NCBI GenBank assembly: GCA_018398765.1 | Contig: JAHBMJ010000193.1 | Span: 4,694 to 53,399 of the forward strand | From: Chromera velia | Taxonomy: Eukaryota > Sar > Chromeraceae | Direction of reading: 5' to 3' | Length of the DNA stretch: 48,706 nucleotides | In this document: piece by piece, positions 1-9,300 of the stretch | Position numbering within the stretch: position 1 is the stretch's first letter | Layout of the letters: each line of letters opens with the position of its first letter | Position numbers and translations under genes: made by a program | The notes under the pieces: model-generated | The model's database searches: none | What the model was told of the DNA's origin: nothing | What the model saw: only the letters and a program-made list of their open reading frames with translations

Positions 1-14
1 GGGGGGGGGGGGGG
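1..14. repeat. poly-G run at window edge
   Basis: The window opens with 14 consecutive G. The position at a contig-like edge, together with other G/C runs here, suggests a hard-to-assemble homopolymer rather than biology. Confidence 0.6.
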
Positions 15-1218
15 ATTCTCGGCCAACACCATGCAGCTCATTGACGGACCGCACAACAATTAAAGGAAATGTCCACTCACTGACCTGTACAACCGCAGTG
101 ACGTCTTTCATCTTCTCCTCATCTGAGCTCTTTGGATCTCTGTCTCTCCCCTCACGCTTTTCATTGCCCAGAAACACGGCTTCCCCTACAGCCCAACCGA
201 GAATCTCTGCCCATCCCCTCTTGTCTGTCCACACGCCTCCTTCAACAGCCACAGAAAGCTCCAGAGCAGAATATAGGTGCGGTGGAAGGACCCGGAAGAA
301 AACTTCCTTCCGAGTCTCCCACAGTTCTCTGGCGGCTTCGGAGAGACACGAAGGGTCGACAGAAATCTCCGGAACATCACTTAGAGACTCGGCCCCCTGC
401 CAAAGAGTCAGAGGAACAGAGGGACGAAGGTCAGACAGGTTGGCTTCTTCTTTTTCTTTCGAGGGCAAAGACAAGCGCTCCGTGAAGGCAGCACGCACCA
501 GCTGTGCGAGAAGTGTTGAAATGACTTGTTCGGACATGGGTTTCAGTTTCGGGAGGGACGGTTTGTGGACCTTAGGAGGTAGTTCGGCCTCCGCGATTTT
601 CAACCCAGCAGCCAGGCAGGAAGAGGACATCAAAATGTCAATACCGTACTTGGACGCGGCCTTAGGCCATGCATCCGCATTGTCGAAAAAGGCATGCACA
701 GCAGCGGCGGAGAACCCAAAATCACCTCCAATAGGCTGACGGAGGTGTACTCCATACGCTGCGCACACAACAGGGAAGCAGACGAGATTGGTGATTGTGC
801 CGTCAAGACGGTGGCGTCTGTATCTGGGAGCAACAAAGTCTGCTCCTTCCATCAGAGCGTGAGCAAAGGTCCCCAGCCAGCCGGCGCAAAGGGTTTCCAA
901 GTCAGTGTCCAAGGTGATGCACCACTGTGCATCCGAGGACAAGACTTCGTGGAAGATTAGACGGAGCGCGGCTCCTTTGCCCTCTGCAGGGATGGCGGTG
1001 GTCAGGACCTTCTTGTCTGCTTTTGTGGGAGTCTGCTGGAAGATTGCTCTTGTCTCATCGTCAGAGAGGCAGTCAGCGTTGATGAGAAGACAACGCTTCC
1101 CCGCAAAAAAGCGGGAACAGCCCTCGTCTGCCGCTTTGGTGACTTTCGCAATGGAGTCCACCTCGTTGTACGATGGAAGTCCAATGACAACATCGTACTT
1201 GTCGCTGGGTGTACTCAT
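1..1218 (-). CDS. GT-A glycosyltransferase, glucosylglycerate / glucosyl-3-phosphoglycerate synthase-like (3' end outside window)
   Basis: The first coding exon reads from ATG at 1218 down to 85 (378 codons). It is followed by a convincing donor, CAG|GTCAGTGAG, so the rest of the gene lies left of the window or in the poly-G edge. The protein opens with the nucleotide-sugar binding motif VIGLPSYNE (residues 11-19). It has a DXD-type metal site LDTD near 103-106 and the signature RQPIGGDFGFS at 160-170, which is characteristic of the GT81/GT78-like enzymes that make glucosylglycerate, glucosyl-3-phosphoglycerate or mannosylglycerate. Those enzymes transfer a sugar from NDP-sugar to glycerate or 3-phosphoglycerate, giving compatible solutes. 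No signal peptide is visible, so a cytosolic enzyme is likely. The reading frame stays open past the donor, so exon 1 could extend. Donor sugar and acceptor cannot be told from sequence alone. It is transcribed divergently from the CLN3 gene. Confidence 0.75.
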   Translation of the reverse strand, partial: MSTPSDKYDVVIGLPSYNEVDSIAKVTKAADEGCSRFFAGKRCLLINADCLSDDETRAIFQQTPTKADKKVLTTAIPAEGKGAALRLIFHEVLSSDAQWCITLDTDLETLCAGWLGTFAHALMEGADFVAPRYRRHRLDGTITNLVCFPVVCAAYGVHLRQPIGGDFGFSAAAVHAFFDNADAWPKAASKYGIDILMSSSCLAAGLKIAEAELPPKVHKPSLPKLKPMSEQVISTLLAQLVRAAFTERLSLPSKEKEEANLSDLRPSVPLTLWQGAESLSDVPEISVDPSCLSEAARELWETRKEVFFRVLPPHLYSALELSVAVEGGVWTDKRGWAEILGWAVGEAVFLGNEKREGRDRDPKSSDEEKMKDVTAVVQVSEWTFPLIVVRSVNELHGVGRESPPPP

Positions 1219-1529
1219 GGCAATCTGCTCTCTAAATGCCGTCCTCCCTGTGGATAGACCGCAATTGTTACTGGTAGACCGCTGGAGAAGATGAGGAAAG
1301 CAAATCCGTGCGGATGCAGTCGGCTAATGCATGCACGTGTCTCACCGAATTCCGGCAGGGTGGCTGACTTTGGATCTGCTTTACGGGGCCTTCTGGCATC
1401 CAACTGGGGGCACTGTGAATGTCTCAGCCGACGTACCTTATGTATAGCTCCAATGGGTTCCGGATAAAGGCAGTATATCAGGGGAATTATAGGTCAGACA
1501 AGGATCGAAACAAAAAGAATTAAGTCGAT

Positions 1530-1556
1530 CATGCATGCATGCATGCATGCATGCAC
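1530..1556. repeat. (ATGC)n palindromic tract
   Basis: About six and a half uninterrupted copies of ATGC. Every register is self-complementary, so it can form a cruciform and also multiplies the TGCATGCA site. Confidence 0.9.
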
Positions 1557-1596
1557 TTATACATTTTTAATTTGGATTAATGTGGAATGTGTGTTA

Positions 1597-1626
1597 CATG
1601 CATGCGTGCATGCATGCATGCATGTG
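1597..1626. repeat. second (ATGC)n tract
   Basis: CATGCATGCG followed by several more TGCA units, with one transition interrupting the array. It lies 41 bp after the first tract. Confidence 0.85.
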
Positions 1627-1651
1627 GCGGCGCGCAGAGCGATGCATTTCT

Positions 1652-1707
1652 TCTTTAGTGTCTCTCTGGTCCTGTGTCGGGCCAGTATGCATCTTGCCTA
1701 GGCATAG
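1652..1707 (+). repeat. 56-bp dispersed element, copy 1, with two potential hairpins
   Basis: Matches 36109-36164 in the same orientation with a single mismatch. It contains CTGGTCC/GGGCCAG (7-bp stem, 6-nt loop) followed by TATGC/GCATA (5-bp stem). Both copies sit beside GCATGC-rich sequence: before this copy, after the other. Confidence 0.8.
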
Positions 1708-2803
1708 ATCTTGTCCATCTGTTACGCGGTCATTCTGCTGCCAGCGCAATGATGGCCTTGCCCCCCCCCTGGACTAAGCCATCGATCCTAGTTTATGCCT
1801 TTCATGGTAAACAAAAATTAATACCTTTCATTCTCCGTGTGTTCGCATGGTTAACTTTATATCTATCTGTAGATGGGCGTAGTGGTCTTCTTTCCCCTTT
1901 CCGGCTTCTTCTTCAGTGATGTCCGTGTCCAAATAAAAAATTTGTTTCTCCTAAATAATGATAAAACCCTCAATCATCACGTTTCTCCTCAACATTCCTT
2001 TGTTAAACTTTTTTCTTCACATCAATTCCCTCTCTCTCACACGCTTGACGGTTTTCGACTTCTTATTTATGTTTCTTCAATCTGATTTCATAAGGCTCTT
2101 CTTCTCTTTTTTGTCTTTTACACGCCTCACCCATAAAAATAGTCTTTTTCTTTCCTTCATTTCCCCTGCCAGCGCCCTGCTGGCTCTGCCCCTTCCTTCA
2201 CTCGTTCTTCTCTTATCTTCTCTGCAAGGCCTACATAGGCGGAAAACTCCCTCCCAAGCAGCATCTCGGTGACCTGTGTGCCGCGTGCGCCGCGGCTTGC
2301 CTGAACAGATGGCAAGATTGTTGACGCTGCTGCTTTCTGAACTGCTACTGACAACGTTTTCCACCATCTGTCTGCAATTTTCTGACGTGCAGACGCATAT
2401 GCGATGCGTGCATGGACCCAGGCCTAGGCATGCACTGTGCGCGCGGCGGCGCTGCATGCATGCGGAACTTTGCATGGATCGAGACGCGGCGGCGCGCATA
2501 TATGGCGCGCATGCATGCAGTCGATCATGCAGGCCAATATCAGGCCACAATCAGGCCACAGCATGCATGGCCACAGCAGACCGCCACAGTCGTTCGATCA
2601 ACAGTCGTACGAGAATGAATGACACTGCATAAGCGTATTTACGTGGACTTGGCGCAGGTCGTATATGTATGGCAGAGTCAGTGTGTGTGCAGAAGTTGAT
2701 GAACGTCTGTGAGTGCAGAAGTGATGTTCTTCTCTGATGACCTGTTGTTGAGGCACAGTTCGCGGATACGTGAGGAGACGGCAACACCCAGACCGTCGTG
2801 AAG

Positions 2804-4607
2804 ATGAAGGATGCGGTTCCAGGAGGGCGAGGCCCAGGGATTGTAACAGCAGCAGAAAAGAGACACGATGCCAATGCATTTTGGCTTATGGGCCTTTTAA
2901 ACAGCATCACCTTCTGCCTAATGCTGGGTATTGCGAAAGATATACTGGAGGGATCCGTGGGTCTTGTCTACTTTGCAAGTCTCTTCCCTCTCTCTCTCGT
3001 TCGCGTGTTGCTCCCCTACATCGATCATCTCTGCCCGTACTCCGCTAGAGTCATCCTTTCATCTGTCCTCATGACTCTCAGCTGCCTCATCACAGCTTTC
3101 CGCCCTAGTTTCCTCACGTTTTTCTTCTCTCTTTTCATAAAGGACCGGAGCCTGGCGGAGAGTTTCACCTCCCTTGTCGGTGTCGTTTGTGCCTCCATCC
3201 ATCAAGGTGTAGGAGAACCTACCATGCTCGCATACTCAGCGCACTTTGACGGAGAGTCCGTCATCCCTGCCTGGGCAAGCGGTACAGGGTTCTCGGGGTT
3301 GATTGGCTTTGCGGCCATGATCGCCTGCACAGAGGCCGGGTTTGATCACCGCGTGGTGCTTCTGTTTGCACTGATTATTCCAGTCGGTTTCGCCCTCGTT
3401 TTCTTTTGCATTCTTGATCCTTCGCGGCGTCGCAAGGCTTTGAATGATGAAGCTAAGAGGCAACCGGGGGGGGCAGAAGTCTTAGAGGTGAAGGAGAAAG
3501 GAACGGACCAGTCGTACACTCTTCCCAAAGAAGAAATGACAACGGAAGAGGCAGAGACGGTCTCAGGAGGGGGTCTGCAGAGTCAACGTGCAGGGATTGC
3601 AACAACAGCTGCGACAACTGCACGAAGCGTTGAAAAGACGGAAGTGGAGGGGGGGGGGTTGAAGCCGAATGAAAGGTGCAAGAGTACTGAAGATGGAGAG
3701 GGGCCGCTTTCGTTCAGTCGAAAGGTGGCTCTCTTTTTCAGTCTCTGGCCGTGGATTTTTCCGTATTTCCTCACATTCTTTGCCAAGTATGCCTCGATGG
3801 ACGGGCCCTGGGCTGCAATGGGATTTCCCGTGACTGAGGAGAGAGCGAGGAAGGAATTCTACCTCTGGGCTCTCCTGTGCTTCCAAGTAGGAGTGGTGAT
3901 CGCTCGGACGTTCGGGAACTCTCTTCATTGGACTCCTTTCCGTGTCTGGATGATTCCCCTCTGCCAGGTAGGAGGGAGGGAGGGCGTTTTTTTTTTGGTT
4001 CGAAGGCGTTTTTCGAACTATTCAGAGTTCTTTTCGAAGGATGTCTGGATGATTCCCCTCTGTCTCTCTGCCTCGTGAGAGGGATAGAAGGAAGGAGGCG
4101 CTCTTTTTCGTATGCTTTGATTTGATTTGATTGAGGCCAATTGGGGTCTCTGACGCCTGCAATTCTAATTATCGTAGCATCTTTTCATTTTGATCAATTT
4201 CGTTCTGTTTGCAGGTCGGACTGCTGATTGGCTACGTGGCCATTGCAGGAACGCCCCCTGTGATGACTTCCGATGGTGCACTGGGGTGGGTCCTCCTTGT
4301 GCCCGCCTTCCTCACAGGGGTTCTCGGGGGCCTGATCTACATCGGTATCTATTTGCTGGTGAGTGCCAAGCATTGGAGAGAAAGAAGGGAAAAGGAATTT
4401 GCACTTGCCAGCGTGGGTATCGGGGATGCCGCTGGTGTAGTTCTTGCGGTGGCATGCGGTCTCGTTGTGCAGTCGTGCCTCTACTCACTGTATGGAATTG
4501 GGGGGGCTCAGTTCAGCTGCCCCTTTGAGGTGGGACCTGGGGGAAGAAACATGAATTCACTCGCGTTACTCTCGACAGAACGCATTCTTCGCAGCCTGCA
4601 TACGTGA
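2804..4607 (+). CDS. CLN3: battenin / CLN3 family lysosomal-vacuolar membrane transporter
   Basis: Two exons: 2804-3967 and 4215-4607, joined in phase 0 (CAG|GTAGGA ... TTTGCAG|GTC), giving about 518 residues. The ATG at 2804 is the first in frame; 2798 is only a GTG. The protein is polytopic, with about 11 hydrophobic segments. It starts with NSITFCLMLGIAKDIL and carries the family hallmark GEPTMLAYSAHF followed by the VIPAWASGTGFSGLIG region, as in battenin (PF02487, major-facilitator-like). A hydrophilic loop of roughly residues 205-305, rich in E, K, T and Gly, sits between the membrane halves and is longer than usual. CLN3 proteins reside in lysosomal or vacuolar membranes and are linked to pH homeostasis and glycerophosphodiester efflux. 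The C-terminal half lies in exon 2, ending in LHT. I see no close relation to its neighbours. Confidence 0.9.
4042..4062 (+). repeat. intronic copy of the last 21 nt before the CLN3 exon 1 end
   Basis: Identical to 3943-3963 in exon 1 (encoding part of WMIPLC), but without the CAG|GT that follows in the exon. It lies inside intron 3968-4214, so it looks like a short templated duplication that did not carry the donor. Confidence 0.85.
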
Positions 4608-4765
4608 AAAAATCTTTTAATTTACCTCCAATCTCGACGACCTGCTGGACGACCTGTGATAAATTTTGATACAGTAGACCTATAGAACATTAGGTTATCA
4701 ACAAAAAGTCATGAATCGTCGGAATCGAAAGATAGACCAGATAGAGGACGTGATATTATTATTAT

Positions 4766-4807
<42 letters not shown>

Positions 4808-5770
4808 TTATGCGAAGCCTTTAAAGCTGCCTTTTTTTGTTTTTGAGTTGAAAAGCGTTCATGATCACACAAAGGAAGCCTAATACGAAACATAATTCAA
4901 ATATTTCCTAGAATATTTCAATTCTGAAATATATAGAGAAATTACTATACTTTGTTTCAACCTAGCTAGGAACCTAGGTCTGAACCTTTGACTCTGAAGT
5001 GGACCTTGAATAAATTAATAATGAGAGGCTTGCCAAACCTAATAACTAGCCCAACAACGGTTAAACAATGACGTATTACAACATACCTTCTCATGTATTC
5101 TAATTAATTCTAATGCATCTCTAGGCCCTGCATTCCATAAATAAAAAAAAAAAAGAAAGTTTCTGATTTTTTTTTAAATTTATTTATCAACTAAAAAGTA
5201 TATAGTTTTCAATGCAACACCCCGTGCAACACTTTTGTAACACTTGAGCAACAGTTGTTTGCCTACTAAGTGTTATGATAAATAAATAAAAAAAATTCAT
5301 TAAAAAAAAAAGTTTTTCTGATCTTTTCTTTTTTTTTTAATGTAGTGCGGGGCGTAGATGTATCTATAGTAATGTATTCATTCACAGAATCATATTATCA
5401 CATTAGGTCAATGTACACTGGAACTATAGTATGTCACAATGAGAGGTAAGTGGATGAGGTGAGTGAAAGAAGTGAGTGAGTGAGTGAGTGAGTGAGTGAA
5501 TGAATGAGTGAATGGGGTGAGTCTGATCTTCAACGACTTTGAAGATTTCAAGCTAGTGGCTGCTAGTCACTTTGAAAGTCTAGGATCACTTTAAAGTGTA
5601 TCTAACAATTTCATCATACCTAACTTACTCAAACTATTTTATTATACCTATTGTAACACAATTATTTATGTCATTGGTACTAGTGTATAGGGTATTGTAT
5701 CACAATTTTAATTGTGTCATACTATAGTTTGAGTGTAAGGTCTGTCAATGGCTAGGTCAAGTAATGAGAC
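4608..5770. other. AT-rich spacer downstream of CLN3, no gene seen
   Basis: Low-GC sequence with no plausible coding exon. It contains a (TA)n tract at about 4770-4802, a GTGA/GAAT microsatellite at about 5472-5515, A and T homopolymers, and a dispersed repeat (next entry). The composition changes abruptly at the CLN3 stop codon. Confidence 0.75.
5210..5352 (+). repeat. dispersed AT-rich repeat, copy 1
   Basis: The segment with GCAACAC, TTGAGCAACAGTTGTTTG, then poly-A/T and TAGTGCGGGGC matches the reverse complement of 24600-24725. There CAAACAACTGTTG, AAGTGTTA and GTGTTGCA appear in inverted order, and the T-rich tract again ends at a GTGCGG-type motif. Boundaries are not clear. Confidence 0.65.
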
Positions 5771-5923
5771 ATGCAGACCATATATTACCTTTCTCTAGGC
5801 TTTTCTTCCCTCCTTCTCCTCATGAACACAACCGACAAAAAAGACAGAAACAAAGACAAAGTCACATCACAGCAAGTTGGACATATATATAGTGGGCAGA
5901 GGGTCGCATTAATTACTTCAAGA

Positions 5924-5951
5924 AGCATATATATATATATATATATATATG
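5924..5951. repeat. (AT)n microsatellite
   Basis: About 13 AT dinucleotides in the region upstream of the Argonaute gene. Confidence 0.85.
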
Positions 5952-5983
5952 CAAACATGGCCCTAAAGACAGATTTTTGCAAA

Positions 5984-6082
5984 GGTGACGAGTTTTTTGG
6001 AAAACGCTGGTCCCGAGAAACGGATGTTTGCAAAGGTGACGAGTTTTTATACGATCGAGGCAAATTAAGGTGACGAGTTTTT
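5984..6082 (+). promoter_or_regulatory. three copies of GGTGACGAGTTTTT upstream of the Argonaute gene
   Basis: Exact 14-mers start at 5984, 6035 and 6069. The first two share the wider context GCAAAGGTGACGAG; the third is preceded by unrelated AATTAA. They lie 255-350 bp before the start codon at 6336. A cis-element or the remnant of a minisatellite are both possible. Confidence 0.5.
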
Positions 6083-6335
6083 ACGCGCGTATATAGTGTC
6101 AACAATTTGACAACAAAGCAAAACAAGCGCTACCCAGCTTTTCCATCCAAGCACTCCGGAAGCAGATATATAAACCATGACCTGATCTTGGGGGATAAGT
6201 CGTGGGCATGAGTGTGAGTCATTCCGTGCTGGCGATGTTCCAAAGTTTCCAATTGACAAAGATCTGGTAAGAGAGTTTCCTGTCTCCTCCCTTCGCTCTT
6301 CCCACTCTCGATCCTCTCATCTCCACAGGTCATCC

Positions 6336-9300
6336 ATGGCTGCATCAACAAACATCCATCGCCTCACTCTGGAGACGGAGGCGCGGAGATTTGTCCTGTG
6401 CAACGTCGAAAAAGCGTCGCACTCCTACCCACCGGTCCGTCTCTCTGCGTGCCTTGCCCTCCGCTCGATGATCGTACCAGATTTCCGTCCGCTTTCTGTG
6501 AATGCACCTTATTCTTTTTTGAGCAGTCTCGGTGCCCATCCCTGCGGACAAACATGGATGCGCACTATTCATTGTCTGTACCACTGTCTGCAGAACGGCA
6601 CCTCCTGAGTACAAACTTCAATCTCTACTTGCTGAATCCGGCTGAGGAATTCCGCGAAGTGACGCTGGTCAGTTTTCTGCTTTTGGGCTTTTTTGTGACT
6701 TCTCAACCGAACTGTGTCTCCAGTCTTCGATCGGACACAAAAAAAAAATCGGTTTCAAACAGCGCCCTTCACTTTTGGGTCCATGATCTCTCAACCTTTC
6801 TGCATGCTCTCCGCTCGCTTGGTGTCGAAAATGCCTTCTCTGCTCGATGAAACCTTCATAGGGCTCCGGTTGACCTTTCGTCGCTTCGAAGTGCTTTTGT
6901 TCGTTCTTGCATCTGCTGTGTGAGCACACCGTTGCATTCGACGCCAGCTGCCTTCACTGAAATCAGAATTCGTTTCGTCCTTAGAAAGGTCTCCTTTTTG
7001 TGTTTCGACACGAATCCCGTTTTGCTCAATATAGACGCTCGCAGTGCTTTCGAGCGCTTCTCTTCAGAAGTCACGCACGAAATTAAGTCAGGCCAGAAAT
7101 TGCATAAGGCTGCCTGCGGACCCCTATCAAGAAAATCGTTTCAGTGTTGGTCCCACATTCCAAACACGAGGACATGTAAGAGCTTTTGCCTCATTCATGT
7201 GTGCGCAATCAAGCAGAATATTCCAGCGTCGGACGGAGACTTCTCCCTCAAAATCAAAAGAGTCAAGGAGGTCACGGCGGGGGCGCCCGGAGACGGAGAT
7301 GATGTTCGGAACCTCTTGCAGACAGTGGTGAACCAAGCAGCGAGAGGTGAGTGTGCATCCTCGTGTCAATACGTTTGCCCGTACTTGTTCGCTCATGTCT
7401 CGGCCTGCCTGTCTGTAGGATCTGTCTCTCTCCTTCCGTCCTTTGCCTCTTTCTGTTGTCTGTCCGCCTTCTCTCTATTGGTTTGATGCGTGTCTCTGCG
7501 TGTGTGATTGTGTGTGTATGTGTATGTGTTTCTCTGTCCCTTTTTTGTGGGAATGCATGTGTCCGTGTGTGCGTGCCTACACTCGATGGATCTCTAAACA
7601 TCAGCTTTCCATCCTTGACCCTTGACTCTCCTTTCCTTTTAATTCTCTGCACCGCTGCTTGAGGTCCGGCCGGTCAGATCCGGTTGCTCCCTCCGTCTTT
7701 CTCTCACGTGAAAGTCCTGGAGCACCACCTGGTCCTGCAAGCACGGCCCGATACGCATGTGCAAAAAAGGACTCCAATAACAAACTACGTATATGCGCAC
7801 TTCCGATTCCTTTTCATTGCCCCTTTACTGCCCTGTCTGTGTGCAGAGGCTGGCCTCCTCGAATTTGAAGGGGGCACGAAGGGGGGCAGGTTTGCGGTTT
7901 TAGATAGAAAGCCACCCAGGACCGAAGAGAGGGGACAGCCAGCAGCAGAAAGATATCCTGTGTCTGAAAACCCGTCTGCCTCCTCATCGTCCTCTACCAA
8001 ACAGCAACAACCCGAAGAAATTTCAGACCCTGGTATCCCGTCGCCCCCTTCCTCTGTCTCCCCTGGGGCTCTTGCTTCAGTCCCTGAGTCACGCAGAAGT
8101 GACGTCACCTTTCCCGATTCCGGAAAAAGGATGCAGTCAACGTCGCCCTCGAGGCGAGCCTCAGAGAGGGGGAGGAAAGCGGGCAGGGAGAAGAATTGCA
8201 AGATCGCGAGGAGATAGGTGAGGGGAAAGCGAACGATTCCCCTCAACCAATTGAAGGCAGACGGTTTGAGCCGAACCCCGAAGAGCACCCGTTTCTCCGT
8301 CTCGACAGAGCTTTGCACTCGAGTGCATTTCAGGGCCCCCCAAGAACCTGCGTCACGCTTCCTCCCTCCGTCTCACTGGCTGTTCGGGCTGGTGGGAAAG
8401 AGTCCCCGACAGGCTTCTCCGTGTGTGTGGAGACAGGCTTCAAGGCCATAGAGAAGGTACAGATATCTGACCTTCTTGCATCTCTCGATGATGACTCAGA
8501 GTCCTGGTGCAATGACAAGAAGAAATTTTTCGTTGAAGAGCATGTGCGCAAACAGTCCGTACTCTCGACACACTCAGGCCGCGTCGAGAAGTACACAGTG
8601 ACGGGTATCAACGTCGACCTAGATAGCAACACGACGCTGAATCTTCGGGACGGACCCATGATATTGCGAGAGTGGATTGAACAAATGTATCGCATTGTCT
8701 TGCAAGAACCGTCGCTTCCTCTTGCAACAGTCGAACGGAGACGTCGTGAGATGCTTTTCCCCCCCGAGATGCTCACTGTTCGCATGTACAAACCTGACCA
8801 CATGCCCGACATCGTTCGTGCGTGTCGGATGCGACCTCTCAGAAAATGGCAGCAGAAGGCAGAGACGCTCGACCAGATATTGTGCTCCTCGACAGGTGCA
8901 GAGGTCGGTTCAAGGGTCGGTTCGGGGGGGAATCCGAGAGAGAAGATTTTTTTTTATCCAGGACAGAAGTGTCACTTGGTGTATCTGAAGATAGCGATAA
9001 CTTTCCGGTAGAGAATTGGATTGAAATGAAAAATGAAGTGACGACCGTTGCGTTGAGGGCTGACGGGCCTTTGGTCATCAGGTCTGCATGACCTAGGAGG
9101 TTTGCACGTCCCCGGAATGTTATCTGGCCACCATCCATTTCTCTGAGTCTGCTTCTCTTCCTCTCCACCGTTTCGCTCTCTGTATGTCTTCCTGTGTGTG
9201 CGCAGATGCTTCAACGATGGGGTGTGATGATTGATCGAGAAGAGAGCCTCTGCACACAGAGAAAGGTGCGGGTGTCTCTGCAGGGGGGAGAAGCGTGTAA

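Larger units (their letters stand above)
1219..2803. promoter_or_regulatory. divergent promoter region with TGCATGC clusters
   Basis: This 1.6-kb spacer separates two genes transcribed away from each other (start codons at 1218 minus and 2804 plus). It holds no convincing gene. The hexamer GCATGC recurs around 1328, in the two ATGC tracts at 1530-1626, and again near 2427, 2453, 2510 and 2561. The last group lies 240-380 bp upstream of the CLN3 start. In apicomplexans TGCATGC is a known ApiAP2 binding site. Use of the same motif here is inference. The stretch 1800-2250 is pyrimidine-rich and otherwise featureless. Confidence 0.45.

Noticed and set aside
41-1294. Plus-strand open frames over the glycosyltransferase exon
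   Set aside because: The minus strand gives a continuous enzyme with recognisable motifs; the plus frames have none.
7684-8217. Single long exon 7684-8217 in the Argonaute gene
   Set aside because: Only 7847-8032 fits phase and N-domain similarity. The upstream part precedes a good acceptor (GTGTGCAG at 7846), and the frame ends in TAG at 8215.
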